The notes under the pieces were generated by a model that worked only from the letters and a program-made list of their open reading frames with translations, made no database searches and was not told the origin of the DNA. Positions 8,295 through 17,611 of a stretch of DNA of 64,000 bases are shown one piece after another (the stretch's first letter is position 1; the number at the start of each line of letters is the position of its first letter). The position numbers and the translations under genes are program-made. Source of the stretch: Clostridia bacterium (GTDB lineage Bacteria > Bacillota > Clostridia > Oscillospirales > CAG-272). The stretch covers positions 1 to 64,000 of the forward strand of contig JAFTPV010000018.1 in assembly GCA_017463125.1 (NCBI GenBank), given 5' to 3'.

Positions 8295-9402
8295 TCCTAT
8301 CGGGCTTTACGTCCATATTCCTTTCTGCGTGAAAAAATGCGCTTACTGCGATTTTTGCTCGTATCCGTATGAGGATATTTCTTGGCGAGAGGATTATATT
8401 CGCAGGATTTGCTGTGAAATATCCGCATACGAGGGAAAAAAAATCAAGGTAAACAGCATATTTTTCGGGGGAGGAACCCCGTCGCTTCTTACGGAGGCTG
8501 AATTTAGGTATATCGTCTGTGCAATCAAGAAATCTTTTATCATTTCAGATGATGTAGAGTTCACTATTGAGGCTAACCCCAAAACTCTGACGGAGAAAAA
8601 TCTTACCTCGTATATTGATTGCGGAGTAAACCGCATTAGTATTGGATTGCAGTCAATTCACGAAAACGAGCTGAAATCTTTAGGCAGAATACATAATTTT
8701 TCGGATTTTGTAGATTTGTACAATCTTGCAAGGAGCCTCGGGATAGATAATATAAACGTAGATTTGATGTACGGGATTCCCGAGCAGACGAAGGAGAGCT
8801 TTGCTGAAACGCTGAACTCTTTGATAGAGCTTGCTCCCGAGCACATTTCGGTTTACGGTTTGATGCTGGAGGAGGGAACCCCGCTATATAAAAACAGAGA
8901 TACCATCACCCTTCCGACAGAAGACGAGGAGTGCGATATGTATTATCTTGCTTCGCAGAAGCTTTCTTTAGCCGGATATTCTCACTATGAGATATCCAAT
9001 TATGCAATGGGTGGGTACGAGTGTCGCCATAATCTCAAGTATTGGAAATGTGAGGAGTATATAGGCGTCGGAGTTAGCGCACATTCCTGTTTTGACGGTG
9101 TGAGATTTGCAAATCCGGACGGCATTTCTGAATATTTAGATGTAAATTGCAAAAAATATATTACGGAAGATACAGATAGCACGGATAAGGCTTACGAATA
9201 CGTTATGCTGTGCTTAAGGCTTGCCGAGGGGCTCTCGCTTTCTGATTATTTATCTCGCTTCGGTGTAGATTTTTTGACGGGCAGAGAATCTATGATTGAG
9301 AGATTATGTGCCCTTGGTTATCTTTGCGTGCAGGGCGACAGACTCTTTTTAACGGATAGGGGCTTTTACGTAAGTAATGCAATTCTTTGCGAGTTGATAT
9401 AA
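8281..9402 (+). CDS. hemW: Radical SAM heme chaperone HemW
   Basis: HemW carries heme to target proteins and was long annotated as oxygen-independent coproporphyrinogen III oxidase. The radical SAM cluster motif C-VKK-C-AY-C is at residues 17-24 and is followed by DF. True HemN has a further Cys there, so this is HemW rather than Hem[10 protein letters not shown] near residue 62 binds SAM. The length of 373 residues is normal. The frame is open further upstream inside lepA, but the family start is at ATG 8281 or the adjacent ATG 8284. No separate ribosome binding site is seen, in line with coupling to lepA. Confidence 0.93.
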   Translation: MMKTDPIGLYVHIPFCVKKCAYCDFCSYPYEDISWREDYIRRICCEISAYEGKKIKVNSIFFGGGTPSLLTEAEFRYIVCAIKKSFIISDDVEFTIEANPKTLTEKNLTSYIDCGVNRISIGLQSIHENELKSLGRIHNFSDFVDLYNLARSLGIDNINVDLMYGIPEQTKESFAETLNSLIELAPEHISVYGLMLEEGTPLYKNRDTITLPTEDEECDMYYLASQKLSLAGYSHYEISNYAMGGYECRHNLKYWKCEEYIGVGVSAHSCFDGVRFANPDGISEYLDVNCKKYITEDTDSTDKAYEYVMLCLRLAEGLSLSDYLSRFGVDFLTGRESMIERLCALGYLCVQGDRLFLTDRGFYVSNAILCELI

Positions 9403-9409
9403 AAAGCAC

Positions 9410-9438
9410 TTGACATTTACATCGATATAGTATAAAAT
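9410..9438 (+). promoter_or_regulatory. SigA promoter of the DUF1292 gene
   Basis: TTGACA (9410-9415) and TAAAAT (9433-9438) are 17 bases apart, immediately after the hemW stop and 32 bases ahead of the next start. Confidence 0.75.
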
Positions 9439-9469
9439 ATAAGCAATAAGATAGATTGGAGTTATAAAA

Positions 9470-9784
9470 ATGGCTGATATTGAAAAGAATATTAATGAAG
9501 AGGTTGATGAGCTTGGCGAATCTCCCGTCTTCACCCTTACTGATGAGGAAACCGGTGAGGAGTGCGACTTTGAGCTTCTTGCAAGAGCCACGATAGACGA
9601 AAAGCTCTATTTTGCCCTTGTTCCCGCTGACGATGAGGATGCGGAGGAGTACGTTATTCTCAGAGTTTCCGAGGACGGTGACGATATCCTTATGGAGAGC
9701 ATCGAGGACGATGACGAATTTGACAAGGTAGAGGAGTATTTCAACGATCTCTTCTTCTCCGAGGTTGATTACGACGAGGAATGA
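9470..9784 (+). CDS. DUF1292 protein (YrzB-like)
   Basis: This is an acidic protein of 104 residues. It has the DUF1292 pattern: a FTLTDEETGEE strand, then CDFELLARATIDEKLYFAL, then EEYVILRV, ending in a very acidic tail with about ten Asp/Glu in the last twenty residues. The family is widespread in Firmicutes and its function is unknown. The ATG follows TTGGAG. It has its own promoter and is followed within a few bases by the probable 6S RNA gene. Whether the RNA is processed from this transcript or separately transcribed cannot be seen. Confidence 0.88.
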   Translation: MADIEKNINEEVDELGESPVFTLTDEETGEECDFELLARATIDEKLYFALVPADDEDAEEYVILRVSEDGDDILMESIEDDDEFDKVEEYFNDLFFSEVDYDEE

Positions 9785-9788
9785 TATT

Positions 9789-10010
9789 TTTCCTGCGTGG
9801 TGCGTGATATTGTGATATTTGAACCTACACACATTGCTAGGGAGTCCGGATAAACTTCTGCTTTCGGGATGCAGGCCTCCCGCCGAGGGCGCTTGCCTTA
9901 AATGGTGACCCCCTCACCAGCGGACGTTGGAAGCGCAAAGTGGCAGAGAGGACACCCACCTGGATTTACCGGGTTAAAACTTTTACTTTACACGGCCTCG
10001 CGGGGTTCCA
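9789..10010 (+). ncRNA. ssrS: Probable 6S RNA (SsrS)
   Basis: A 220-base non-coding stretch with strong internal pairing. The ends close through CCTGCG (9792-9797) and CGCGGG (about 9999-10004), giving the long rod with paired termini expected of 6S RNA. The 5' part with GCGTGATATTGTGATATTTGA followed by GAACC, and the 3' part with CGGCCTCGCGGGGTTCC, recall Clostridial 6S RNAs as I remember them. Known 6S RNA mimics an open promoter and sequesters SigA RNA polymerase. The exact ends are estimated. It is followed directly by a strong terminator. An unrelated structured RNA is the main alternative. Confidence 0.7.
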
Positions 10011-10011
10011 T

Positions 10012-10050
10012 AAAGAGATAATCTGTTTTTTCGGGTTATCTCTTTTCTTT
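10012..10050 (+). terminator. Terminator after the 6S RNA
   Basis: AAAGAGATAATC pairs with GGTTATCTCTTT around a T-rich loop, followed by TCTTTTTTTT. Confidence 0.85.
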
Positions 10051-10119
10051 TTTTTGCGTACGGTACTCGTCTTTTTTTATTTGCCATTGCATATATTTTT
10101 ATAAGAAAATGAAAGGAAA

Positions 10120-12711
10120 ATGAAAAATATGCAAGCAGGCATGGCGGGATTAAGCTTGGAAGAGGTTACGCTCTCCCGTGAAAAATATGGCAGTAATATG
10201 CTGACGAGGGAGGTTGGCAAGAGCTTTTTAAGACGATTTTTAGATAATCTCTCCGACCCGATTATAAAAATATTGCTTATTGCTCTGGCGGTTGAGGTGA
10301 TTTTTACATTCGGAAACTGTAATTTCTTTGAAATCGGCGGAATAGTTGCCGCAATTTTGATTTCAACAACGGTATCAACGCTTTCCGAGTACAGAAGCGA
10401 AAAGGCCTTTGAAAAAATGAACGAGGACGCAAATGAGGCTGAAGCTTCGGTAATACGGGAGGGGAAAATAGTAAAAATCCCGATATCCGAGATTGTTGTC
10501 GGTGATATAGTATATCTTAACGCCGGAGAAAAGATATGCGCTGACGGAACGTTAATTTCTGGCAAGATAAGCGTTGACCAATCGGCTCTTAACGGTGAGA
10601 GCGTGGAATGCCGTAAGGAAGCGGGGCAGGCGTACGGCTGGGAGCTATCGTCGAAAAGCAGAGTCTTTAGGGGAACGATTATTACCGAGGGAAATGGGAT
10701 AATGCGCGTCGGACGAGTGGGTAACTCTACCTATTACGGTATGGTAGCAAAGGACGTGCAGACAGAAACACGCGAAAGCCCCTTGAAGCTCAGACTCTCG
10801 ACTTTGGCGACTCAAATAAGCCGTATAGGGTACGTTGTTGCGCTGGTTGTTGGAGCGTGTTATCTCTTTTCCGCCTTCGTTGTTGACAATTCCTTCTCAC
10901 CTGAGGAAATAGCCGCGTATTTCAAAAATTACAGAGCTGTTTTTGAAACCTTACTCCACGCCCTCACGCTTATGATAACCGTCGTAGTCGTTGCCGCGCC
11001 GGAAGGACTGCCGATGATGATAACGGTTGTGCTTTCAGCCAATATGAAGCGAATGTTAAATGATAAAATATTGGTAAAAAAGCTTGTTGGTATAGAAACG
11101 GCAGGGTCGATGAATATACTTTTTACCGATAAAACGGGAACCCTTACCGTAGGCAGACCAGAGTGTGACAGGATCATAACCTCTGATTCTACGTATAAAA
11201 GCGTAAGAGCGCTCTCGGAGTGCAAAAAGCTCTTTGAATACCTTAATATTTCCGCAAAATATAATACGGATATCGTTAAAAACGGAAAAGCGCTTGCCTC
11301 CGGCAATACTACCGACAAGGCTGTTTTTGCTTTCTTTGAGGATAGTAAAGCTCCAAGTCTTACGGTTAAAGAGAAAATCCCGTTTAGCAGTGACCGTAAA
11401 TTCTCCTCCGTTACCTTAAGCGATGGCAGAGTTTTTATAAAAGGGGCAGCGGAGGTTATATTAAAGGACGCAAAATATGCAATTAACGACAAAGGCGAGC
11501 GTATAAGGCTTAACTCCTCCGAAATTTTTTCAAAATATCACGAAGCCGCAGCCTCGGGGCAGAGGGTTATATGCGTTGCCATGAAGGATTCTCAGGGTGC
11601 TGATACGGTTTTTTTAGCCCTCGTTGTTATGAAGGATAAGGTAAGGCGCGGCGTTGTAGATGCAGTAAGCGACGTTATACGTGCAGGTATACAGATTGTT
11701 ATGATAACCGGCGACTCAAAAGAAACGGCAACCGCTATAGCAGGCGAGTGCGGAATAATGGGCAAGGAGCATTTGGCGCTAAGCAGCGCAGAGCTATCCG
11801 CTATGACTGATGATAGAGTAAAAGAAATTATGCCAAGGCTTCGCGTGGTTGCCAGAGCGCTTCCAAGCGACAAAGCACGCCTTGTAAGACTGTCGCAGGA
11901 GTTGGATCTGGTCGTTGGAATGACGGGTGACGGTATAAATGACGCGCCGGCGCTTAAAATATGCGACGTTGGCTTTAGTATGGGGGCGGGAACCGATATT
12001 GCAAAAAGCGCCTCCGATATAGTCATTCTCGATAACAGCTTTACCGCAATATCAAAAACCGTGCTGTACGGCAGAACCATTTTCAAATCAATAAGAAAAT
12101 TCATAACCTTCCAGCTAATAATGAATTTTGCAGCCTGCGGAGTTTCATTACTCGGTCAGTTTATAGGGATAGATACTCCTATAACTATTATCCAAATGCT
12201 GTGGGTCAATATAATTATGGATACTCTTGGCGGCCTTGCCTTTGCCGGAGAGCCGCCGCTTGAATACTATATGTACGAAAAGCCGAAGCGGCGTGACGAG
12301 CCAATACTGTCAAAGGAAATGTTAAAGCGAATACTCTTTCAGGGGGGGTATTCCTTGGGGATATGTATTTTCTTCCTGACCTCCTTTGTTTTCAAGGATA
12401 TTTATAACTATTATTCTTCGCCCGATGCCTTTTACACCGCTTTTTACGCGCTCTTCATTTTCACAGGGATATTTAACTGCTTTGGTGCCCGCTCGGAACG
12501 GTTGTGGCTTTTTTCTAACATTACGAAAAACAAGCTCTTCGTCATTATAATGCTTGCGATTTCTGTAATACAAATGTTTATGATATACTATGGAGGTACC
12601 GTTTTCAGATGCGTACCGTTAACGTTTAGGGAAATATGGTTTGCGCTATTATTGGCATTTACGGTAATACCGTTTGATTTTATCAGGCGGATCGTAGAAA
12701 AATTGAAATAA
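10120..12711 (+). CDS. P-type calcium-translocating ATPase
   Basis: An integral membrane cation pump of 863 residues, most like P2-type Ca2+ ATPases. Visible landmarks are the N-terminal cation-ATPase segment (LSLEEVTLSREKYG), two helices near 50-90, the actuator loop DQSALNGESVE near 152, the PEGLPM motif in the fourth helix near 291, the phosphorylation motif DKTGTLT near 338, MITGDSKETA near 530, and the hinge GDGINDAP near 607. The last third has the usual six-helix membrane bundle. PEGLP and the hinge sequence favour Ca2+ over heavy metals. It stands alone between the 6S RNA and a convergent terminator. The start ATG has AAAGG upstream. Confidence 0.92.
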   Translation: MKNMQAGMAGLSLEEVTLSREKYGSNMLTREVGKSFLRRFLDNLSDPIIKILLIALAVEVIFTFGNCNFFEIGGIVAAILISTTVSTLSEYRSEKAFEKMNEDANEAEASVIREGKIVKIPISEIVVGDIVYLNAGEKICADGTLISGKISVDQSALNGESVECRKEAGQAYGWELSSKSRVFRGTIITEGNGIMRVGRVGNSTYYGMVAKDVQTETRESPLKLRLSTLATQISRIGYVVALVVGACYLFSAFVVDNSFSPEEIAAYFKNYRAVFETLLHALTLMITVVVVAAPEGLPMMITVVLSANMKRMLNDKILVKKLVGIETAGSMNILFTDKTGTLTVGRPECDRIITSDSTYKSVRALSECKKLFEYLNISAKYNTDIVKNGKALASGNTTDKAVFAFFEDSKAPSLTVKEKIPFSSDRKFSSVTLSDGRVFIKGAAEVILKDAKYAINDKGERIRLNSSEIFSKYHEAAASGQRVICVAMKDSQGADTVFLALVVMKDKVRRGVVDAVSDVIRAGIQIVMITGDSKETATAIAGECGIMGKEHLALSSAELSAMTDDRVKEIMPRLRVVARALPSDKARLVRLSQELDLVVGMTGDGINDAPALKICDVGFSMGAGTDIAKSASDIVILDNSFTAISKTVLYGRTIFKSIRKFITFQLIMNFAACGVSLLGQFIGIDTPITIIQMLWVNIIMDTLGGLAFAGEPPLEYYMYEKPKRRDEPILSKEMLKRILFQGGYSLGICIFFLTSFVFKDIYNYYSSPDAFYTAFYALFIFTGIFNCFGARSERLWLFSNITKNKLFVIIMLAISVIQMFMIYYGGTVFRCVPLTFREIWFALLLAFTVIPFDFIRRIVEKLK

Positions 12712-12950
12712 TACTTATAAGAGCTTGTAATATTTGTAAGCTGAACGATTATCAAATTTCGACAATTCTATCTTTTGCTAGGCTTCTTGGGATAAATATG
12801 AAATTTATACGCCTATGAAAATAATTGATATGTGCTTTTGGAAAATCGGTATTCAGCATTATTTATCTACACACAGAAACGCTCTGTTGATGAGTTGAAT
12901 TTATAAAATATGTATTTAAATCTCGTTATTTTATAAAGTATTGAAACAAA
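12712..12950. other. A/T-rich intergenic stretch with no gene recognised
   Basis: About 240 bases lie between the ATPase stop and the shared terminator. The frames are broken by frequent stops. One short open piece reads ISTILSFARLLGINMKFIRL, which could be a remnant of a coding sequence, but nothing supports it further. No tRNA-like fold, promoter or repeat is convincing. Confidence 0.4.
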
Positions 12951-12952
12951 AA

Positions 12953-12993
12953 ACACATCACAAAGGAATTTTCCGGAGTGATGTGTCTTTTTT
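12953..12993. terminator. Bidirectional terminator between the ATPase and hydrogenase genes
   Basis: ACACATCAC (12953-12961) pairs exactly with GTGATGTGT (12978-12986). A T run follows on the plus strand (CTTTTTTATT) and on the minus strand (TTTTTGTTTC), so it serves both convergent units. Confidence 0.9.
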
Positions 12994-13006
12994 ATTCAGT
13001 TAAGAA

Positions 13007-14758
13007 TTAGAAGTTAAACTTCTTTCTTCCAACATAGGAAGTGTGGAGAGCGTGGTGAGCTGCGTGACAGCCGTAACCGCCCTTGAAGTAGTTATCGTAA
13101 ACTTCCTTGATGATGGGGTTCTGGTGAGACTTTCTCATCTCCATCGCCTTATCCTGATCGTAGAGAGCCTTTGCTCTTACGCTCTTCAAGTCAACAGTAT
13201 CTCTTACGTACTGAGGCTGGATAGGCTGACCGCCGCCGTTTACGCAACCGCCAGGACAACCCATGATCTCAACGAAGGTCCAGTCAGCTTCGCCGGAAGT
13301 GATCTTGTCCATAACAATCTTAGCGTTTGCAGCACCGGAAGCAACGCAAACCTTAATGTCCATACCTGCGATATTGTAGGTAGCTTCCTTAAGACCAGCG
13401 GTTCCACGAACCTCGTGGAAGTCAAGCTCCTTGTTATCCTTGCCGGTGAGAACGTCGTTAGCGGTACGGAGAGCAGCCTCCATAACACCACCGGTAGCAC
13501 CGAAGATAATAGCAGCACCTGTGTCAACACCGAATGCGGGATCGAAGTCCTCATCGGGAAGGGCAGTGAACTTAAGACCTGCGCGACTGATCATTCTTGC
13601 AAGCTCACGGGTAGTGAGAGCAACATCAACGTCAGCGATTCCTTCGCCTGCTGCGGACATATCATCTCTGCCAACCTCGAACTTCTTCGCGGTACAGGGC
13701 ATGATAGAAACTACGAATACGTCCTTAGGATCATATCCCATCTTGTCTGCCCAGTAGGTCTTGAGAAGGGCGCCGCCCATCTGCTGTGGAGACTTGCAGG
13801 AAGAAAGATGATTTACCATATCGGGATAGTAGTATTCGCAGAACTTAACCCATCCGGGTGAGCAGGATGTGATCATAGGAAGTGTGCCACCGTTCTTAAC
13901 TCTCTCGAGAAGCTCGGTTGCTTCCTCAACGATAGTGAAGTCTGCCGCAGTATTTGTGTCAAATACCTTCTCAAAGCCGAGTCTTCTGAGAGCTGCAACC
14001 ATCTTTCCTTCAACGTTAGTTCCGATAGGCATATCGAAGCACTCACCGAGAGTTGCTCTGATAGAGGGAGCAGTCTGAACTACAACGTGCTTTGTAGGAT
14101 CAGCGAGCGCTGCCCAAACCTTGTCGGTATCGTCACGCTCAACGAGAGCAGCGGTAGGACATACTGCCGTACACTGACCGCAGGAGATACAGGGGGTATC
14201 ACTAAGCGAGAGAGCGAAGGGCTGACCAATGCAGGTATCAATACCTCTGTTATTAGCGCCGATAACCGAAACGTATTGCTCTTCGCAAACAGCAACGCAT
14301 CTGCGGCAGAGGATACACTTGTTGTTATCTCTTACAAGGTGGGGGGTAGAGTAGTCCAGCTCGTAGGTGGGCTTGAATCCCTCGAAGGCGTGAGAATCAA
14401 CGCCGTACTCAAGGCAGAGCTTCTGAAGCTCGCAGTTCGTGGAACGGGAGCAGGAGAGGCAGTTCATATCGTGAGTGGAGAGGATAAGCTCAAGAGTGGT
14501 CTTTCTTGCAGCTCTAACCTTGGGAGTGTTGGTCTGAATAGCCATACCCTCGGTTACAGGGTAAACGCATGCGGTAACAAGTCCTCTTGCACCGGTAGCT
14601 TCAACAACGCAGATACGGCAAGCACCGATCTCGTTCTTTTCTTTCATATAGCAGAGGGTAGGAATTTCTACGCCTGCCGCACGGGCAGCTTCAAGAATAG
14701 TAGCGCCCTTGGGTACGCTTACAGCAATACCGTTAACAGTTACATTTAACATTTCCAT
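13007..14758 (-). CDS. hndD: [FeFe]-hydrogenase catalytic subunit, multimeric type (HndD/HydA)
   Basis: This is the catalytic subunit of a soluble NAD(P)-linked, probably electron-bifurcating hydrogenase. Domains in order: a plant-type [2Fe-2S] ferredoxin (Cys about 36-66), a His-ligated cluster segment (HDMNCLSCSRSTNC), two [4Fe-4S] motifs (CILCRRC, CISCGQC), then the H-cluster domain with P1 ITSCSPGW, P2 MPCTAKK and P3 EIMGCPGGCVNGGGQP, and a C-terminal small-subunit segment. The residue just before the P1 proline is Ser, where single-subunit enzymes have the ligand Cys. The length of 583 residues fits HndD. It is the last gene of the operon, 18 bp after hndC, with AAAGGAG ahead of the start. 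Confidence 0.95.
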   Translation of the reverse strand: MEMLNVTVNGIAVSVPKGATILEAARAAGVEIPTLCYMKEKNEIGACRICVVEATGARGLVTACVYPVTEGMAIQTNTPKVRAARKTTLELILSTHDMNCLSCSRSTNCELQKLCLEYGVDSHAFEGFKPTYELDYSTPHLVRDNNKCILCRRCVAVCEEQYVSVIGANNRGIDTCIGQPFALSLSDTPCISCGQCTAVCPTAALVERDDTDKVWAALADPTKHVVVQTAPSIRATLGECFDMPIGTNVEGKMVAALRRLGFEKVFDTNTAADFTIVEEATELLERVKNGGTLPMITSCSPGWVKFCEYYYPDMVNHLSSCKSPQQMGGALLKTYWADKMGYDPKDVFVVSIMPCTAKKFEVGRDDMSAAGEGIADVDVALTTRELARMISRAGLKFTALPDEDFDPAFGVDTGAAIIFGATGGVMEAALRTANDVLTGKDNKELDFHEVRGTAGLKEATYNIAGMDIKVCVASGAANAKIVMDKITSGEADWTFVEIMGCPGGCVNGGGQPIQPQYVRDTVDLKSVRAKALYDQDKAMEMRKSHQNPIIKEVYDNYFKGGYGCHAAHHALHTSYVGRKKFNF

Positions 14759-14776
14759 TTCAGCGTACTCCTTTCA

Positions 14777-16603
14777 TTACTTCTTGGAAATTGCACCGAA
14801 CTTACAGCCTGCGATACAAGCACCGCACTTGATACACTTGGAGGTATCAATAGTATAAGATGGAAGCTTGTGACCGGGAGCAACGTAGTCGGTTTTGGAG
14901 ATACAATCAACAGGGCAGTTCTTAGCGCACTTGCCACAGCCGATACACTTATCCTGATCGATAACGATGGAAAGAAGGCTCTTACATACACCCGCAGGAC
15001 ACTTCTTATCTACAACGTGAGCAATATACTCCTCACGGAAGAACTTAAGAGTTGCAAGAACGGGGTTGGGAGCTGTCTGACCAAGACCGCAAAGAGAATT
15101 TGCCTTTATGTAGTTGCAAAGCTCTTCGAGTTTGTCAATATCCTCGAGAGTACCCTTACCCTCGGTGATCTTATCAAGGATCTCGAGAAGGCGCTTTGTA
15201 CCAACACGACAGGGAGTACACTTACCGCAGGACTCGTCAACCGTGAACTCAAGGAGGAACTTAGCCATATCAACCATACAGTTGTCCTCGTCCATAACGA
15301 TAAGACCGCCCGAACCCATCATACAGCCGAGAGCTACAAGGTTATCGTAGTCAACCTCGGTATTGATAAGGCTTGCGGGGATACAACCGCCGGAGGGACC
15401 GCCTGTCTGTGCTGCCTTGAATTTCTTTCCGTTAGGAATACCGCCGCCTATCTCGTTGATAATGGTGTCAAGAGTAACACCCATAGGAATCTCAACAAGA
15501 CCTGTGTGTTCAATCTTACCGCCAAGAGCGAATACCTTAGTACCCTTGGACTTCTCGGTACCCATAGAGGAGAACCATTCAGCGCCCTTAAGAATGATCT
15601 GAGGAATGTTAGCAAAGGTCTCAACGTTGTTTTCAACGGTGGGCTTGCCAAACAGACCCTTAACTGCGGGATAGGGAGGACGGGGACGAGGCTCACCGCG
15701 ATTACCCTCGATAGAGGTCATAAGAGCAGTTTCCTCACCGCAGACGAATGCGCCTGCACCAAGCTTGATCTCAAGGTCGAAATCAAAACCGGACTCAAAT
15801 ATGTTTTTGCCAAGGAGACCGTATGCCTTAGCGTCGTCAATAGCCTTCTGAAGACGGGTAACGGCGATAGGATACTCAGCTCTTACGTAAACGTAACCCT
15901 TGGTCGCGCCAACTGCGTAACCGCAGATGGTCATAGCCTCAATGATACAGTGGGGGTCGCCCTCAAGAATAGAACGGTCCATGAACGCACCGGGGTCGCC
16001 CTCGTCCGCGTTACAAACGACATACTTCTGATCAGCCTTGTTAGGTGCGCAAAGAGCCCACTTACGACCTGTGGGGAAGCCTCCGCCTCCTCTTCCGCGA
16101 AGACCGGAGTCGGTAACAACCTTGATAACGTCCTCGGGAGTCATCTCGGTGAGAACCTTACCGAGTGCCGCGTAACCGTCCATAGCGATGTATTCCTCAA
16201 TATCGTCTGGGTTGATAACACCGCAGTTACGAAGAACGATACGCTTCTGGGACTTATAGAATGCCGTGTCGGAAAGGGAAACGTCCTTTGCCGCCTTTTC
16301 TACTATCTCGTCAGCACCGGTGTCGGAGTAAACAAGACGCTCAACAACTCTACCCTTGAGAAGATGCTCCTCAACGATTTCAGCAACGTCAGCCTCCTGT
16401 ACTCTGCTATAGAAGGTTCCCTCGGGATAGATAATAACGATAGGACCGAGAGCACAAAGACCGAAGCAACCTGTCTGAACGAGCTTTACCTCTTCTGCAA
16501 GTCCAAACTTTTCAATATTCTCGTTAAAAGCCTTCTGCAGAGTTTGGCTTCCGGATGAGGTACAGCCTGTACCGCCACAAATAAGTACGTGTGAACGAAT
16601 CAT
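14777..16603 (-). CDS. hndC: NADH-binding flavoprotein subunit of the hydrogenase (HndC/HydB, NuoF-like)
   Basis: This subunit oxidises or reduces NAD(P)H through FMN and passes electrons by FeS clusters to the catalytic subunit and ferredoxin. Residues 1-110 are a thioredoxin-like [2Fe-2S] domain (CGGTGCTSSG at 9-18; TGCFGLC). The NuoF core follows with GRGGGGFPTGRKW near 170 (NADH/FMN), ADEGDPGAFMDR, and the N3-type cluster motif SCGKCTPCR near 463. The C-terminus has two [4Fe-4S] motifs, CIGCGKC and CIKCGAC. The total of 608 residues matches bifurcating HydB/HndC. Its ATG is preceded by GGGAGGT. Bifurcation itself is inferred from subunit make-up. Confidence 0.95.
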   Translation of the reverse strand: MIRSHVLICGGTGCTSSGSQTLQKAFNENIEKFGLAEEVKLVQTGCFGLCALGPIVIIYPEGTFYSRVQEADVAEIVEEHLLKGRVVERLVYSDTGADEIVEKAAKDVSLSDTAFYKSQKRIVLRNCGVINPDDIEEYIAMDGYAALGKVLTEMTPEDVIKVVTDSGLRGRGGGGFPTGRKWALCAPNKADQKYVVCNADEGDPGAFMDRSILEGDPHCIIEAMTICGYAVGATKGYVYVRAEYPIAVTRLQKAIDDAKAYGLLGKNIFESGFDFDLEIKLGAGAFVCGEETALMTSIEGNRGEPRPRPPYPAVKGLFGKPTVENNVETFANIPQIILKGAEWFSSMGTEKSKGTKVFALGGKIEHTGLVEIPMGVTLDTIINEIGGGIPNGKKFKAAQTGGPSGGCIPASLINTEVDYDNLVALGCMMGSGGLIVMDEDNCMVDMAKFLLEFTVDESCGKCTPCRVGTKRLLEILDKITEGKGTLEDIDKLEELCNYIKANSLCGLGQTAPNPVLATLKFFREEYIAHVVDKKCPAGVCKSLLSIVIDQDKCIGCGKCAKNCPVDCISKTDYVAPGHKLPSYTIDTSKCIKCGACIAGCKFGAISKK

Positions 16604-16617
16604 AACTTACCTCCCGA

Positions 16618-16986
16618 TTAATTGACAGATGCTACGGTATATTCCGTAACAATATTGCCATTCTTTAAGTGCTTTTCAACGACTTCCTTTACCTTGTCGG
16701 AAGTCATCTTAACGTAGGTAACCTTTTCTTTTCCTGCCTCGTATACCTCAACGATAGGCTCGAGCTGGCACAGACCAACACAACCGGTCTGGGTTACAGT
16801 AACCTTGTCGTAAAGCCCCGCATTGTTTACCTCTTCAACAAATGCGTTAAGCACAGGACGTGCGCCTGCTGCAATTCCGCAGGTAGCCATACCGACTACA
16901 ACGCGAATCTCGCCGCTACCTTCGCGCAAAACGATCTTGCTTTTCATTTTTTCTTTGATTGCTTGGAGTTCAGCCAAAGATTTCAT
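16618..16986 (-). CDS. hndB: Thioredoxin-like [2Fe-2S] hydrogenase subunit (HndB)
   Basis: A 122-residue protein with one [2Fe-2S] thioredoxin-like domain. The cluster cysteines are in GMATCGIAAG, with a spacing unlike the HndC version, and in TQTGCVGLCQLEP. In Desulfovibrio HndABCD the HndB subunit has the same plan. It lies 14 bp ahead of hndC and 67 bp after the regulatory block, so it reopens the structural part of the operon. It probably shuttles electrons within the complex. Confidence 0.9.
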   Translation of the reverse strand: MKSLAELQAIKEKMKSKIVLREGSGEIRVVVGMATCGIAAGARPVLNAFVEEVNNAGLYDKVTVTQTGCVGLCQLEPIVEVYEAGKEKVTYVKMTSDKVKEVVEKHLKNGNIVTEYTVASVN

Positions 16987-17053
16987 TTTTTGTGTTTCCT
17001 TTCTGAAAATACTCTATATTTGAAATTAATCAAATCTCGGTTATGCCAAGGCT

Positions 17054-17611
17054 TTATTGACCTTGGGCGTATTGCTCCGTAAGATTATCCTTGATCCATG
17101 TAAGGATCTCGAAGGAATCAAGCGGAATACCCTCAAGAACCTCGCGAACCTCCCGTGTGTCAAAAAGGACCGAGAGATTTTTTTGAGGGTGTGTGTGCTT
17201 GAAGACGAAATCAACGTCGGGATGACCTTGTACCAGGGTGACAATTGATGAAATTACGTCGCCAAGCGGTGTGAAATCAATATGTTTTTTGAAAAATTTT
17301 GCAAAAATACGTGTTCCGTGCTCCTTGGGATATTTGTATACGTGCTTTGACACTATCTCAATCCCACCGCCCGTTTGCTCTGCGGCAAATTTTAAGAGCG
17401 GAATACCAAGTCCGACCTTTCTCGTCGTTCTCGTCGTGTAAAAGGGATTAGTCACGGACAGGAGCGTTTGTTCCGTCATACCGATGCCGTTATCCGTAAC
17501 GGCAATAGTGAGAATATCGTCATTCTCCTCAATGGCGATTTCAACGAGAGTTGCCTTCGCCTTAACCGAGTTTTCCGTAATATCTAAAATATTGAGTGAC
17601 AATTCCTTCAT
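17054..17611 (-). CDS. HATPase-domain protein, sensor-kinase-like, in the hydrogenase operon
   Basis: Residues 1-110 form a GHKL ATPase domain with N box LDITENSVKA, G1 box DNGIGM and G2 box KVGLGIPL. There is no histidine phosphoacceptor domain, receiver or membrane segment. The C-terminal 75 residues (from about VQGHPDVDF) have no match I recognise. It begins in a 4-bp overlap with the PHP gene and is the last of six tightly coupled genes. It could act as a stand-alone kinase or ATP-dependent switch on another protein. The substrate is unknown. It is a different subtype from the RsbW-like protein encoded at 19939-20376. Confidence 0.8.
   Translation of the reverse strand: MKELSLNILDITENSVKAKATLVEIAIEENDDILTIAVTDNGIGMTEQTLLSVTNPFYTTRTTRKVGLGIPLLKFAAEQTGGGIEIVSKHVYKYPKEHGTRIFAKFFKKHIDFTPLGDVISSIVTLVQGHPDVDFVFKHTHPQKNLSVLFDTREVREVLEGIPLDSFEILTWIKDNLTEQYAQGQ

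Noticed and set aside
12720..12950. Possible decayed gene after the Ca2+-ATPase
   Set aside because: Only one short readable piece without a start, ribosome site or recognisable domain.
14870..16558. A 562-codon open frame antisense to hndC, with others antisense to hndD
   Set aside because: It mirrors the codon pattern of the strongly supported hydrogenase genes, has no ribosome site of note and its translation looks like no protein family.
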